DNA of 64,000 nt, taken from Cristatella mucedo. Taxonomy: Eukaryota; Bryozoa; Phylactolaemata; Cristatellidae. The first letter of the stretch is position 1, and each line of letters begins with the position of its first letter. The stretch is taken from NCBI GenBank assembly GCA_009760855.2, contig WPIO01000029.1, positions 3,441,501 through 3,505,500 on the forward strand, written 5' to 3'. Of the stretch, positions 1-45,600 are shown piece after piece. The notes under the pieces were generated by a model, which was given only the letters and a program-made list of their open reading frames with translations, was not told where the DNA came from and did no database searches. Both the position numbers and the translations under genes were made by a program.

Positions 1-1165
1 AAAATTAGAGCAACGTGCAAGCACTATTAGAGCTTTAAGTGTACGTATTCTGGTCGTTTTTCAGCGGGTTTCGGTACATTGTCGTACTGGAACTGGCCCG
101 GGCAGTTGCAGTCGATTGCAGTGCATTGCTGCAGAATGGCCGAGGTAATTACAGTTAAGTTATGCGAGTACACAATAACCGAAGAGTAGAGCAGCGTGCA
201 ATCATAATTAGAGCTTCTAGTGTACGCGTTCTGGTCGCTGTGTGGCGGATTGTAGCGGATTGAGGTGGATTGTGGTAAGGGACCGGGTCGTTGAAGTCGA
301 TTGCAACTCACTGCATGAGAACGCGTGTGGAGCGAAATTTTTTTGATGCACTTTGAACTGAGTCTAGTCCTATATGCAATGTCAATTAGAGCTTCGCGAT
401 GGCGATTTGAGGATGATTTGCAGTGGAATAGAGTGAATTGCGGTATCTAGGTCATTTCAGGCGATTGCCACCCATTGCCACAGTGCGAGGCTGCACATTT
501 TTTTAATTTTACGTGGTTGTGCACAAAGCACGGTGCACTTTAGTATGCAATGAAAACTGGAGCTCGGCGCAATGTATTTCGATTTTTTATGCGGTGGATT
601 CTGTGGATTGAAGTGGATTGCGGTATTGGCCCGGGCTACTGCAGTCGATTGCAGTGCATTGCACGAGAACGGCCATGCCAATGCAAGTGAAGTTTTTTTT
701 AATGCAATTGTCCCAGAGTGTGCCGTCCTATGCAATCAAAAAAGGAATTTTTCTGTCAGGATTTCTTTCGCTGCGTGGTGGAATGCAGTGGATTGCGGTA
801 TTGGCCTGAGCCACTGCAATCTTATTTCAGTGGACTTCGTGAGAACGCGCGAGCGTAGTCGCGCGAAATTTTCTGGGTACATTGTACGTGTAGCGTAGTT
901 TGAAATTCCGAAGTTTTTGGAGCTGCTCGCAGCTGATTTGTGTTGGATTTGACGGGAACTGGAATGTGTTGCGGTACAGGCGTCCAGCGTCAAAGCTCAT
1001 TTGCATAAGTGCGCGTGCGTGCTCGCAGCCATGAAATTTGGTGGACGGATAAATTCGAACGTGTACTACAATATCAGCGAAAAATTTGAGCTTGGCAACA
1101 CTTACGTCTGGTCGTTGCTAGCCTAATTAGAGTGGATTGTGGTGGATTGCGGTAATTCGTCGAAC
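1..1165. repeat. Degenerate tandem repeat, about 170-185 bp period, about seven units
   Basis: Similar blocks recur from near 31, 212, 391, 561, 742, 917 and 1,088: an ATTAGAGC-like box, then GTGTACGCGTTCTGGTCG-like sequence, GTGGATTGCGGTATTGG, and GTCGATTGCAGTGCATTG. Units are heavily diverged and the array runs off the left edge. No protein is credible in it. Confidence 0.7.
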
Positions 1166-1302
1166 CCTTCGCTTCGCTTAGCGAGTGCTCGGGGTTCGCT
1201 GCACTCGTATGCACCGCGTGCCAGTTCGCAGGTGGTTCACGGGCACTTGACCGCAAAAAGCTCGCTGGCATCGCGTGCGTCCGTGGCATAGTATCATATA
1301 AT

Positions 1303-1480
1303 ATGATTCATTTGTACAACCCCCAAGAGAACTTAATAATCTCTATTCAGGCGCTTCACATATGCCTCAGGGCTCGAGCCTACGACCTCAGCCAGACCCT
1401 CCTTGGTCGGGGCGAGCACCTTAACCGCTGGATCAATCCAGCTCGGCAAGAAGCCGACGAAACCGCACGCGCGTACGCTG
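1303..1480 (-). mobile_element. SINE A copy (tRNA-headed, LINE-like 3' end), antisense
   Basis: The reverse complement starts with an A-box-like CAGCGGTTAAGGTGCTCGCC, has a B-box-like GGCTCGAGCCC, and ends with the GTGAAGCGCCTGAATAGAGA tail shared with the LINE family. Confidence 0.75.
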
Positions 1481-1493
1481 CCTGAGGATAATT

Positions 1494-1665
1494 CATTTGC
1501 ATACATAACTCATTTGCACGGCGCCCTAAGAGAACATAATCAGTATCCAGGCGCTTGACATATGCCACGGGACTCAAGACAACGACTTCGGTTGCCAAAT
1601 GCAATCACCTTGACCTTGGTGGAGGCACGAGCCTTTTACCGCTCGGCCCCGGCGCTGCAATGCTT
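1494..1665 (-). mobile_element. SINE A copy, diverged, antisense
   Basis: ATTCATTTGCA, then GAGAACATAATCAGTATCCAG, CGCTTGACATATGCCACGGG and a decayed tRNA-like head. It lies next to and in the same orientation as the copy at 1,303. Confidence 0.6.
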
Positions 1666-2026
1666 TTCGACCCACGAACTTCAAAACTAGTAGGATGTAG
1701 TCGGGAGGTAAATGAGTAGTACCATTCAGTCTGGGCAGCAACTACACGAGGTAGTTGCTTGGTAGTTCCTGGCCAATTTACTAACCAGCTGGGTTTAGTT
1801 CATGCCGTAGAGCCACACAATTGGCCGGGCAGCAATGTAAGCCATTCTTGGCTGTACAGAGACTCGTGTTACAAGTGGTTGTTTGAGCTCATTGAGTGCA
1901 TATCTTGTGACACCTCGCTCCGCCGTATATTAAGCTCGTGCGGCCCGCGTGCTCAATGGGAGAGCGGGCTCGACGGAGGGCGACACGGCATCTCGAAGCA
2001 GAGGACGAAGAAGAGAGGACCGAGTC

Positions 2027-2217
<191 letters not shown>

Positions 2218-2219
2218 AC

Positions 2220-4780
2220 AAAGTGCGGCGGACGTGCACAAAGTGCGGCGCAATCAATGCCGAGGGTCACATGGCCAGGGCTACCGTTGGCCGACCGGTG
2301 TTGGCTGCTAGCGAAACAGGCAGCGGACGGGGGGCTCCTGGTGAGACGGCCGACCCCAAGCGGTTTGATGCGCGATCGGAAAGGGAGCAGCATCAGCCAC
2401 TGCAGCGCCGGCGAGTGAGGACTAAGGCAACGTGTACCGCTAGACGCGTACGGTAGCCGTGGAGGACAGAATCCGTCGAGGGGTACCGTCGCGCGTCGTT
2501 GCAAAGGAGCCTTCGCCGCAAAATCCACTGCAGTGATTCTTTGGTGTGCTGTGTTATGCGGTAAGCTGACAAAATCCTTTCAAAAGGGTTTCCGTTGACG
2601 GGTTCTGAAACTAGCCGCAAAAGTTCGTAGCCCACTACCGCCGGTGTTGCACCCCCAATGTAGCGGTTCCGAGTAGTACATTTTCAAAATTAATATAATT
2701 CGTAATGCGTTGCGCTTCTACTGGCAAGACGGGTGTCAGCCAACTACTGAAACGCATTTTGCGGAGGAAGGCGCAACTTCATGTACCCGTCGATGAATTC
2801 TGTCATAAACGTTTTCTGCCATGCTGTCGCTAACAGCTGCTGCTCCAGGCGAGCCATCTAGCGGCACGTACTTAGAGATAAGACACAATGGCGCCAGGAA
2901 GCGCCGAAGCGCACTGCAATGGCCGGCTTCGACCTTGCGTCGTTAGGGTCAGGTGCCATATTAGGGCTCGTTGAGGCCGTCGTGGGCCAAGCCGCGCTTG
3001 GGGGCCTGTTCTGCGCTGCTTGCGGCTAACTCCCAGACGTACGCCCGTCGAGCGTGGCTGGTCTTCAGCGCGAAGCGTGGGCTTAGCAGTACCATTGGTG
3101 GTGCAGTAATTGTAAGTTAGATCATATAGTCGTATAATCATTCTCACTGCTTTCCTAGGCCAGCGATGTCACGCTTTGAATATCTGCCGCAGCACTCGTC
3201 TTGGAGAGCGGGGTATTCGTTCGCTTGGCCTAGTATTTGCGACCTTTAACGTGAGATTCAATGCAGTTCGCTGGACCGAGTACGGAGTGTCGTTTTTTTG
3301 AAGTAATTGTGCGGGATTTTACTTTGTTTTGCTCCTTGCGTTGCACTTCCGTTAAAAGCCTGAAAATCTGTTAATGTTGTGGTGCTGGGCGGTCAGGCTT
3401 GCCTTACAAACGCTTAAACCACCGAGTAGTCATATTGTGGACCCCGTGTTGACGTACTGTTTCATTCCAAATTGCTCTATGGCTAGAGTGACCAGTATTT
3501 AGTTAGTAAAGTTAAACCAGTTTTTAATATAAAGCTTCCATTTTACGCCGTGGTCTTGTGCAATGTAATGGTTAACGTCGATGGCAGATAATGGATGTGA
3601 CTGATAGCTGCTGGCCGCTGTCCGTTATCTGACAAGTGTTGTCAGGTTGTCGATTGTTAAAGACGTCTGTCCGTTTTGGGCCAGGCATTCGTAGCCTGGT
3701 TCGCAGTTTTCATTGACTTAGCCTTTGATTGATTCTACTTCAATGCGACAGCGGGCTAGGGAACTTTAGGAGGCAATAGTGGGACCATGTTGGGGATTGT
3801 AATATGAATTGCCAGTGAATGCTGGAGTGGTGGCACACGATGTTGATCTGATGGTTGATTGACTGTGTGCAATGCGGCACCCTGCCTTTTTCTACCTCTG
3901 GTTGAGTGGGTTAACCATCCTTAATGATGTGGAACTGGCCCGTGTCAGTAGATGCTTGTCGTGCACAATTAGCAGCAAGTGACAAGTGAGCAACAAATGA
4001 GACTGTTAACGACGTGGGTGGTTAAAGTCACTGGCAATACTATTTTGCAGGTGTCAACAGGTGTAGGCAGTGAATAGACTGATTGACCGTGCCGATTTAG
4101 ACCACATATTTAAGCTAATCTGTATTCTAGAGGTAGGCTTGTGATCAGCTGTATTTTGTTGGCACTCAGCAGTTAAGGCGGGCTTATTCGGTCATCGCTT
4201 AATTAGGAGTAATTTATTTGGGGCTAATCGTAAGGAGCAAAAGATATTTAGTACACAATCAGGACAGAAGTAGGTGTGTATTTATAATAATAGTGTGGCG
4301 ATTCTACTGGTGATGACTACAGGCATGTGGCCTGTGATCTGACTCAGTCATTGGTGATAAGCTTGAGAGTGGATTTGTGCTTTCTATGACAGAGATACTT
4401 CTGTTAGTCCCATTTGCAGCAGTCACAGTTTCCATGTGTTAAGTGTCACCGATTCTGGGCCCTGAAATAGCAGATTCGGATCCTAATGGCAGCAGCACTT
4501 ATCACTAAAGAATTTATGCTAACCATAACCTGGATGTCCATATTCAGTGCGAATTTGGGTACTTATGGTAAGATAGTTACAGCCCCTTTACCAAAAATGA
4601 TGTCCCGGGTCCTATCGTTTGCTAAATACTTCTTCACCAGTGAATAAGGCCACAAGCATCGTTATTTGAAGATCCTGCAGTGGCTTTTCTTGTAGATTTG
4701 TATTTAAATTTTATGTATACACATATACAGACTGTTAGCATATAATTTAAAAATACTGTACATGAGTATGCTTTATTGCC
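2220..4780. other. Non-coding region, nothing recognised
   Basis: No conserved open frame, tRNA or repeat family was recognised on either strand. The stretch to about 3,200 is relatively GC-rich and CpG-containing. Confidence 0.5.
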
Positions 4781-4884
4781 AACCTATCTTGACTCCTTTA
4801 CATTATTTGGGCACCCAGGTTGTTAATTGAGCTAGTGTGTTCTGATCTTGATGTCAGGGTTAACCAATCCGGAATATGTATACA

Positions 4885-5065
4885 CGTGATAATAATAGTC
4901 ATATATTTGTATAGCATCTTAATTGAACAAAATCGCTTTCTAAGCACTTTACATGTGATGCTAAGGAAGCATGTCGATTGGTCAGTGATAGTGTGCACAA
5001 TGTCAGCACGCATAAGTACAAAGGACAACTGACACGTACCCAGCAAATGTTATGAAGGACAGTGG
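4885..5065 (-). mobile_element. LINE 3' end fragment, antisense
   Basis: The reverse complement holds ACATGTAAAGTGCTTAGAAA, the family's 3' end, followed by a short ATTATT tail. The remainder resembles the fragment at 54,935-55,765. Confidence 0.6.
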
Positions 5066-5714
5066 GTTCACATGGTTTGTGACGTCAGTGACCATGACAC
5101 CAGCCCATCGAACTACCATGCACTTCTTCAGGGACTATGAGGGAACATGGGAGGCTGGCTTGGCTTCTGGTTCCTGCGTGCAGTGCAGTGGAGCTCGACG
5201 GGAAAGCTAATGAAAGTATTCATGCTGAACTCTTTACTGACCTATGCCCATTCATTTGTGTGTTTTATGCCCATCCATTTATAAGTGTGTTTGTGGTAAA
5301 ACATTCTGGTTTCAAAAGGAATGTGGTAGCTTTCTAACCTGAGTCCAGGTCGTGTAGCAGTATAGACCTGCGTACCACTGCTTCGTGTTTATCCGGATCA
5401 AAATTTTTTGTTTCTGAGTAATTACAGGAGGTATTTCTGTTAATGGGTATAAGCAATATTTGCAATATCATTGCCCTATGCTTAGAGTGTGGTGACCCGG
5501 TGCCTGCTGTGGTGACATGACAGAATATATAAGTGCATGTTTTAATTGCAACTGGTTGCTGAGCTGCAGCCAGTGCATTCGCTGCCGTTGGCAACCAGCC
5601 ACCGCCTAGCACAGTAGCAATCCAGTAGCCTGTTCCAAGGTGACCTTTCACTAGATGACCACACGGGCTCTGTAGACAAGTTTGCCTGCTTTTAGCTGTG
5701 TAGCATTGCAAACT

Positions 5715-6545
5715 ATCGTATCTGCTTAGACAAGGATACTGCAAGCAAACTGGTCCATGCAATTGTGACATCCTGTGTAGACTTCTGTAACTGACTACTC
5801 TCAGGAACTCCTGTCTGTGCAACAAGATGCTTACAGTTGGTGCACAGTTATTCACCTAAGCTCATCTGTCATGATTGTCGAAACTGCCACATTATACCAA
5901 TCTGCAGTGACTCCCCATCAGGCAGCATATCGACTCAGGGTTTTGTTATCCCTATCAAGTCCCTTCATTTGCTTGCTCCAACCTACCAACCAGCAATATG
6001 TGTTTATAATGCTTTGAATGGTGCTGCCTGCTTTTCTCACAAACCTTGTTTAGCTTTGCCTCTAACCAACCTCAAATCTTTTGGAGCTCGTGCTATCAAT
6101 TTGTGTGCTCTCAAAGCATGGAATTTTCTCATTGACGTCGAAACATCGCTTGACTTGTGACATTTACAAAGAAGCTAAAAACTCACCTGTTCCTCTCAGT
6201 ATTTTGTCTGTCAGTGTGAATTGTTCCTTGTGTGCTTATTTGTGCTGACACTGTGCATGATATTAACCAATCAACTACTTCCTTTCCAGCATGCTTACTG
6301 TGCCTAGAAAGAGATTTAGTTCTCTTGGGGTGCTATGCAAATTTCTTATTAATAATATTATTACCTGATGCTTTCAAGTTGGGTAATCTTGCAAAACTGG
6401 GACTGTATACCCTGTTAAACAGCTGCTAAAGCTTACGAGATTGATCGTGCTTCCTTTGCAGCAAATGTAAAGTGCCTAGAAAGAGATTGAGTTCTCTGAG
6501 GGTGCTATATCAAACGTATTGTTATTATATATATATATATATATG
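5715..6545 (+). mobile_element. LINE (L2/CR1-like) 3' half, decayed
   Basis: Reads like the end of the reverse-transcriptase ORF (Cys-Gln-Leu-Val-type motif, then CCTACCTAC), then GCAAATGTAAAGTGCCTAGA at about 6,462 and a TTATTATATATA tail. Frameshifted throughout. Confidence 0.7.
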
Positions 6546-6559
6546 TCTATAGATTACCT

Positions 6560-8023
6560 GAGTTATTGATAATAGCTTATCTGAGATTTTGAGCAAACTA
6601 TCCATTAGCATATTAGTCCTTTCTTGTTCATTGGCTCTTCCATATTATGTTTTAAGTCGAATGCCATGTTGTATGACACTGCTTCCACGAGTTTGCTTAC
6701 TAATTTTCTTTGGCATAGGAGCTCCGATGTCGAGGCAACTTAACCTGTTTCCTGTACCTTCACTGTATAGATGTTTGAGGTCATTGCAGTTTTTGTCAAT
6801 AGGATTTGGGTTTTTTCGGGCAGCCATCCCAAAAGCCTCGTGATAAGGACATGGCTTCTTAATTTGGTAGCAGTTACTTTATCTGCTTTTACTAAGCTGT
6901 TTTCCAGGAGAAGCAGCTACCGTGTGAACTAAGAGGAATTGTTTGGCAGGGAAATTTTGTTTGTTGGTAAGCACAAGGTGGGGGTGCGTTCTGGTGGTAT
7001 TTGAAAGCAGCGATTAACTTGTGTCTTCGTCACATTTAGTGCTGTGGCATCCGAAGTAGGTACTTGAATAGGCAAGCCTCCATTTTCCTTCCTCCCAAAA
7101 TGCGAGGGTCAATGTAATTTGGGTAAGTCTTACCAATGTTCTGACTTGATTGGCCACGTGAGTAGTTTGTCCCATATATAATTGGTGTAAGGTAGTCCAG
7201 AGATGGCTGCCTATAGTTTTGCCTGCGTGGCTGAAGTGGCGAGACTGTTAGCTTTTGACAGTTGGGGCATGTTTGAAAGGGTGTTGCGCTCCATACATGA
7301 GCATTAGCTTTGTTGCATGGGCAGGTTGATTGATCTGCTTTGCCCGTCACGGCCCTCCTTTCAGTAACTGATTGACTTTACAACTGCAACCTGGCAGCAC
7401 TGCCCTTGTTACGTCCCCCTCCCTCCACTGTACCTCGTAAAAGTTGGTTAAGCTATTCTCAGAAAATTGCAAGCCTAATATGTACTGCATAGGCATCTAT
7501 CTTAAGGTCTTGCACAAACCACGCGGCTTCTTCAGGCAGCTGTTTGGTTCATCTGCGGCCTCTCCCTGCCTCCCTGTGGATGGCAGCTGAAAAACTAAGT
7601 GGTTTGCTAACCCACCAGCAGACTGTAAGACAAGAGCAGGACAGATACTGACTTGAAGGCCTTGCTGTGTAGGCTGCCCAAGGTTAGGAAGCTCGTGAAG
7701 AGTTTGGTTGGCATGTATTTTTTGAAGTGCAGTGGTTCTGGATGAGACAGCAGAAAGTGTACAATGTAGGGCTAAAACGTGTCAAAGCTGTTGTAGGTAA
7801 GATCAGATTTGTATGGTGAACAACTGTCTATATCTCATGCTTAATAGAAATGGCTCCTGCACTACCTCTCCCTACTGCCCCGTGTTATGGTGCTTACTTT
7901 TTCATGCCGATGCTGCTAGTTAACGTAACTAAGGAGGCTTGTGAAAGTGCTCTTGCTTTGCCTCGTTTTAGATTACAGAGTTTCAGTAACCACTGATTAT
8001 TCACCACTGCTGACTGCGCTAGC
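6560..8023. other. Region upstream of SPT6, nothing firmly recognised
   Basis: The SPT6 promoter and 5' UTR should lie here or further upstream. I see no clear TATA box or conserved element, and no convincing coding region on either strand. Confidence 0.4.
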
Positions 8024-41326
<33,303 letters not shown>

Positions 41327-41906
41327 GCGGAGGCCGCTCGGACGCAGGAAGGGCAGCAGCAGCAGTGGATGACCGATCGCACGCTCCTCTCTCTAGCTGC
41401 CGAGGGCTGCACTGCCAAAGAAGCGCCGCCACCCCCCCCCCCCCCCCGTGGTCACTTTGGGAGCAGCTTTGCCACTCGGCCAAGCAGCAGCCGTAGCTCA
41501 GGCTCAGCCGTGCGGCAACGACGACGCAAAAAGCATCCGGCAGCTGGTGCTGCTGCAGCGCTGCAAATTCTCGTGTAAAAAGAAAAAAAATGTACAGACA
41601 TCGTGCCAGGTCCTCTCGACATCCGAACATCTCCACCCCCTCCTCGAGAGGCAAAGGATATGCGCATCGTCCCGCTTCCTGTGCTGTTGCCAAACCACGT
41701 CCCCTCCCCCACTTGGTCCGTCAACGGCGTACCTGGGCATACTGGTAAGTCGAACCCTGCGCAGCCTTTCTTTCTCAGGGGGTGGCAGCCGGCGCTGAAA
41801 TGCAGGCTTCTGAACCAGGCGGCTGCAGCCCCTGGGGCCGCCGGCGGCTGCCGTAGGTGCAATCTGCAGACTGTAGCTGCTATACAAGCCATCTCTAGTG
41901 AGATAC

Positions 41907-41912
41907 AATAAA
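41907..41912 (+). terminator. SUPT6H: Candidate SPT6 poly(A) signal AATAAA
   Basis: First canonical AATAAA after the SPT6 stop, 581 nt downstream and followed by a T/GT-rich stretch. The cleavage site itself is not visible. Confidence 0.65.
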
Positions 41913-41921
41913 GACGTCCCA

Positions 41922-41927
41922 TTTAAT
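41922..41927 (-). terminator. ANKRD13: Candidate ANKRD13 poly(A) signal (ATTAAA on the - strand)
   Basis: The top-strand TTTAAT reads ATTAAA on the bottom strand, the commonest variant signal, about 525 nt beyond the ANKRD13 stop. I saw no AATAAA on the bottom strand between the two stops. Confidence 0.45.
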
Positions 41928-42452
41928 ATTGTCTTGTTTTCACGTAAGCGAAAAATTCCTTTTGCACAATTCAGCATTAACGACAGCAGCACCATTGTGC
42001 TGCTTCAGCAGCAATAATAGCTCGGCTAAAGAGCGTCGCCATAAGGCAACTTTACCGATGTCGCTGCTTCCGTCAGCTCGCGCTCGGCCATGCCGAGGCA
42101 AGGCGCCGTCACCACGGGGGAGGGGGCAGGCGCTGGTCTCTCGTCTGCACCGCACACAGCCGCCAGGGCTGAGCAGCGTAAGCTCTCGAGAGTGCCCTCG
42201 CTGCGCAAGAGAGCCGCAGGAGCCGAGAGGAGACGGCGCCCCTCCCCTTTCGCACAATCAGCGGCGCCGCAGCGTGCCTATCAGCCACGAGTCCCGGCCA
42301 TTGTGCTGGCATGAAGGCGAGCGCTTCGCAAAGCGTCGCCTGCTGTCGCGCCGGCAGCACCGGGGAGCGTGGCGCGACGCCGCGCGCGTCCACCGCTGCG
42401 AGCTCGAGCGTAATCTCGTCCCGTCCGGTCGGCCTGCTGCTTCGGCTGCGCG

Positions 42453-42621
42453 CTACTGCTCGGTGAGTGAGAGCTCGAGGATTCGCCGAAGCTGCTCCTC
42501 CTCCTCGCGCTCAACGTCGTGCCGCCGCTGCCGCACCTCTTCGCTCTCGTTCTCCGACATTGCCAGAGCGAGCTGCAGTTGCATGTCGTAGTCGGCTGCC
42601 AGCTCGGCACCGGTGAAAGCC
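42453..42621 (-). CDS. ANKRD13: ANKRD13 exon 12 (terminal)
   Basis: Codes aa 553-608 and TAG. Two UIMs: [18 protein letters not shown] and [17 protein letters not shown]; the end matches the ANKRD13D terminus DLQRILQLSLTEH. Acceptor GTCGCAG. Confidence 0.95.
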
Positions 42622-45600
42622 CTGCGACGGCGGGAGGGACGGGGAGAATGCGCTCGCTCGGTCGTCCCCGTGTGCAGTGTCACGTGCTATGGCCACCGCC
42701 GCCTAGGCAGCCTGGCGACGACGGCGGCTAGGGCAGCAGTCGTGCTTGAAAGGCAGGCTTTCGGTAAAATCTCCTGTCTAGCCTCCCTCGTCTGACGCTC
42801 GTCCTCGGGGCAGAGGAGTCGTACAGAGCTGCTGACTGCAGCGGTGCGACCGCCGTAGGCTACGCGACGGCATTTTCGGCGAGTGCATGCCACTGGCAGG
42901 TCGCGATAGTATGTATGTTTTGAAATGCTGCACCCGTTCGGACGGGAAAAGTGATTGTTGCCGTATGATTACTTGGTGAGCCATGATGGCACACTAGATA
43001 AGGTGGTTGCTTTTCACTACCGAGGTCACGAGGTCGTGGGTTCGAATTCTGCGTAGGGCGATCCTTTCTCGCATCTGCAAGCGGTGGTGATAGCCGTAAA
43101 GGCTCTTCTGTCGCTTTACAAAAGAGGCTGTTTAATCAGCTAGTAATTTTTTTTATTAGTTGCCATAGGCTATCTCATAGGACGACTAATGGAAAACCTT
43201 TCATTCACCAAAGACCTGCAATTCGCAGCCAATCGAGATATAAGTAAGGCATATTAAGTAAGGCAAAGCTGCAAGTGTGCCTGACTGAACGGCTGCTCTT
43301 GAGAAGCGCCACCGGAGCTTTTACCTCGCTTCTTTCAACAAAATTAAGACATCGTTTGTCTTGTTGAACTGGCATGAAAGGTAAAAATCTCACCCACTGC
43401 CCCCATACTGCAAACCAGTGTAAATACCCGTTAACTTTGAGTGGCTGCATGTAATGACAACATAGTGCCTAGCAGCACACAATCGCCGACTACTGACTAC
43501 AGTTAAAAGCATTAGCATTTCACCTGACTCATACGAATGAAAAACGCCCGTGCACACGAAGTTCCATGGTGGCTGTACAAGGCGAGTGTAGAAAAATCGG
43601 CGATAAGTGGCTGGGTGACCAATGTTTTTAATAGAAAATTCTTTTACTTCGGATGTGCGCAATAGTGCACAAAAGTTTAATTAGCTGCTAATGCGTTTGG
43701 CTAGAATAGCCTTGGTCCGACCTGGTTACCTCTGCAAGCCTGGAATCAACTACCAGAGAGCTGGATGATGTCAAACAGCCATGAGCTGCAAGTGACGGCG
43801 AATTATTGATGCCAAAAATCAAGTTATTTTTACTTTAGGCAGTGCTGGAAATATTATAGACCGAACGGTATAGAGCCTAGAATATAATGATTTTGCATAG
43901 CGTTTTAATTGAAGTTAATCTCATTCCATGTACTTTACATATACCTGGCTCGAGCCCACCATGACAAGGTGGTTATAAGCGAGCACCTTACTTCTGGGCC
44001 AAACCAAACACAACGACCAAGTTAAATGGCGACCACACTGTGGAAAGCTAAGCCGAAGCAAAAGGTAAAGAGCCGACGATCGAACGGCCTCATTTATGTG
44101 GCTGCAGAGATCCTTAGCGGCTTTCATCCTGCTTGCAGTTGGAGAAAAAAGAATTGCCTGCTGCAGAACTCAAAGCTCACGACCTGCCGCATCAATCACA
44201 AAGAGCAAAACCGCCTTACCAACCGGCTGACTAGTGACATAACCAGGAGGCATCGTAACACACCAGCCCGTTTCTGAGCGCACATGCAGAGATGAAGAGC
44301 AGCATCGCCGAGACGTGCGCGCGTGCACTTTAAAACCGTACTTACTGAGTGCGATGCGCCTGCACAGAAGGATGCGTAGTGGAAGTTCGCTGGTCGGTCT
44401 GCAAGTTTATGAGTGCTTGCGGCTGTAACGGGTCGACCACGTCAGGCTGCTCACTTGAAGGACCATTGCCGAAAATGCTCTGCTGTATCGCAAACTGGAG
44501 CAGTTCGTCGTCCTCGTCGTAAGTGCGCCTCTCTTCATGAGTGCGCCTCTCTTCGTGACCTTCTCCTATAGGCAAACAGTGGCAAAGAAGACGGGGCTGT
44601 TCAAGCCTGAAGTAAGCAAGAAAGAACAAACGAGAGTACACATGCTGACGAAAAAGCAACTTACCTATACGTCGATAATTTGAAGGTGGTTCGAACACGG
44701 AGTCGTCGACAATGCAGCTGACAGGACCATCTTTAGCATCTAGTATGGTAACCCCATCCACATGTTTATCCCGGCTGTATATGTTGCCAAAGGTCACCTT
44801 TGCAGTCAATATGTGGAATATCGGAATTTCTACAAGGTAAAGGCTTCGACTCGACTTAGCTATCTACTGATCAACAACAGAAAGAATACATCAGATAACT
44901 AAAGGCCGTTCATCGACTGACATACAAGGACTATTGTAGCAAGTACCAATCCATCCCAGACATCCCAGTCAAGACTCACTTCGATGAAAATATAGTGGAA
45001 TCACAGAAGCAAAATCCAAAAATGCTGATGTTGACCATTCTATCACAGCTCCCAGATAAGCAAGCACCTTACCCATCGATCCTTATGGCAATCTAGCAGA
45101 TCGTTTCTCAAGCTTTTTCTACTCAAGATGTATCAGATCAGAAAGTCCCTCCCTACGTTGAACATCTCGTTGAACATCATCAATCTCCCTGGACTATTCA
45201 TCCTCAATTCATTGCAGCACCTCAATGTCTACCTTCCAGCCATCCACTAGTGACCTCATTTCGTAGTTCAACATCCAGTCTAAGACGACTCCTAGTCCTT
45301 TAGACCCTCTGCATATTGCCGTCCTTCTGAAATGCATATATTTACTGCTGCCTTGCATATCTAACATAATAAATATGTCCTTAATCTCTGATCTTGTCCC
45401 AATATCCTTCAAAAAGATTTGTTGGTCTGCTCAGTAAGCAGGCAACACTAACTAAGCAAGGAGCACTTGAGCAACTTCTGCCCGGTCTCCCTATCAAAGA
45501 CACTGGAACTGGAACAAGAACGTCAAGTTGCCAAAAGCAAATGCTAGTGAAACTCTGCAAGTGATTGAGAGGCTAAGAAAGGGAGTGGAATCTGCTGGAC

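Noticed and set aside
1-1165. CRISPR array
   Set aside because: The repeats are long, diverged and contiguous without unique spacers, and the DNA is animal.
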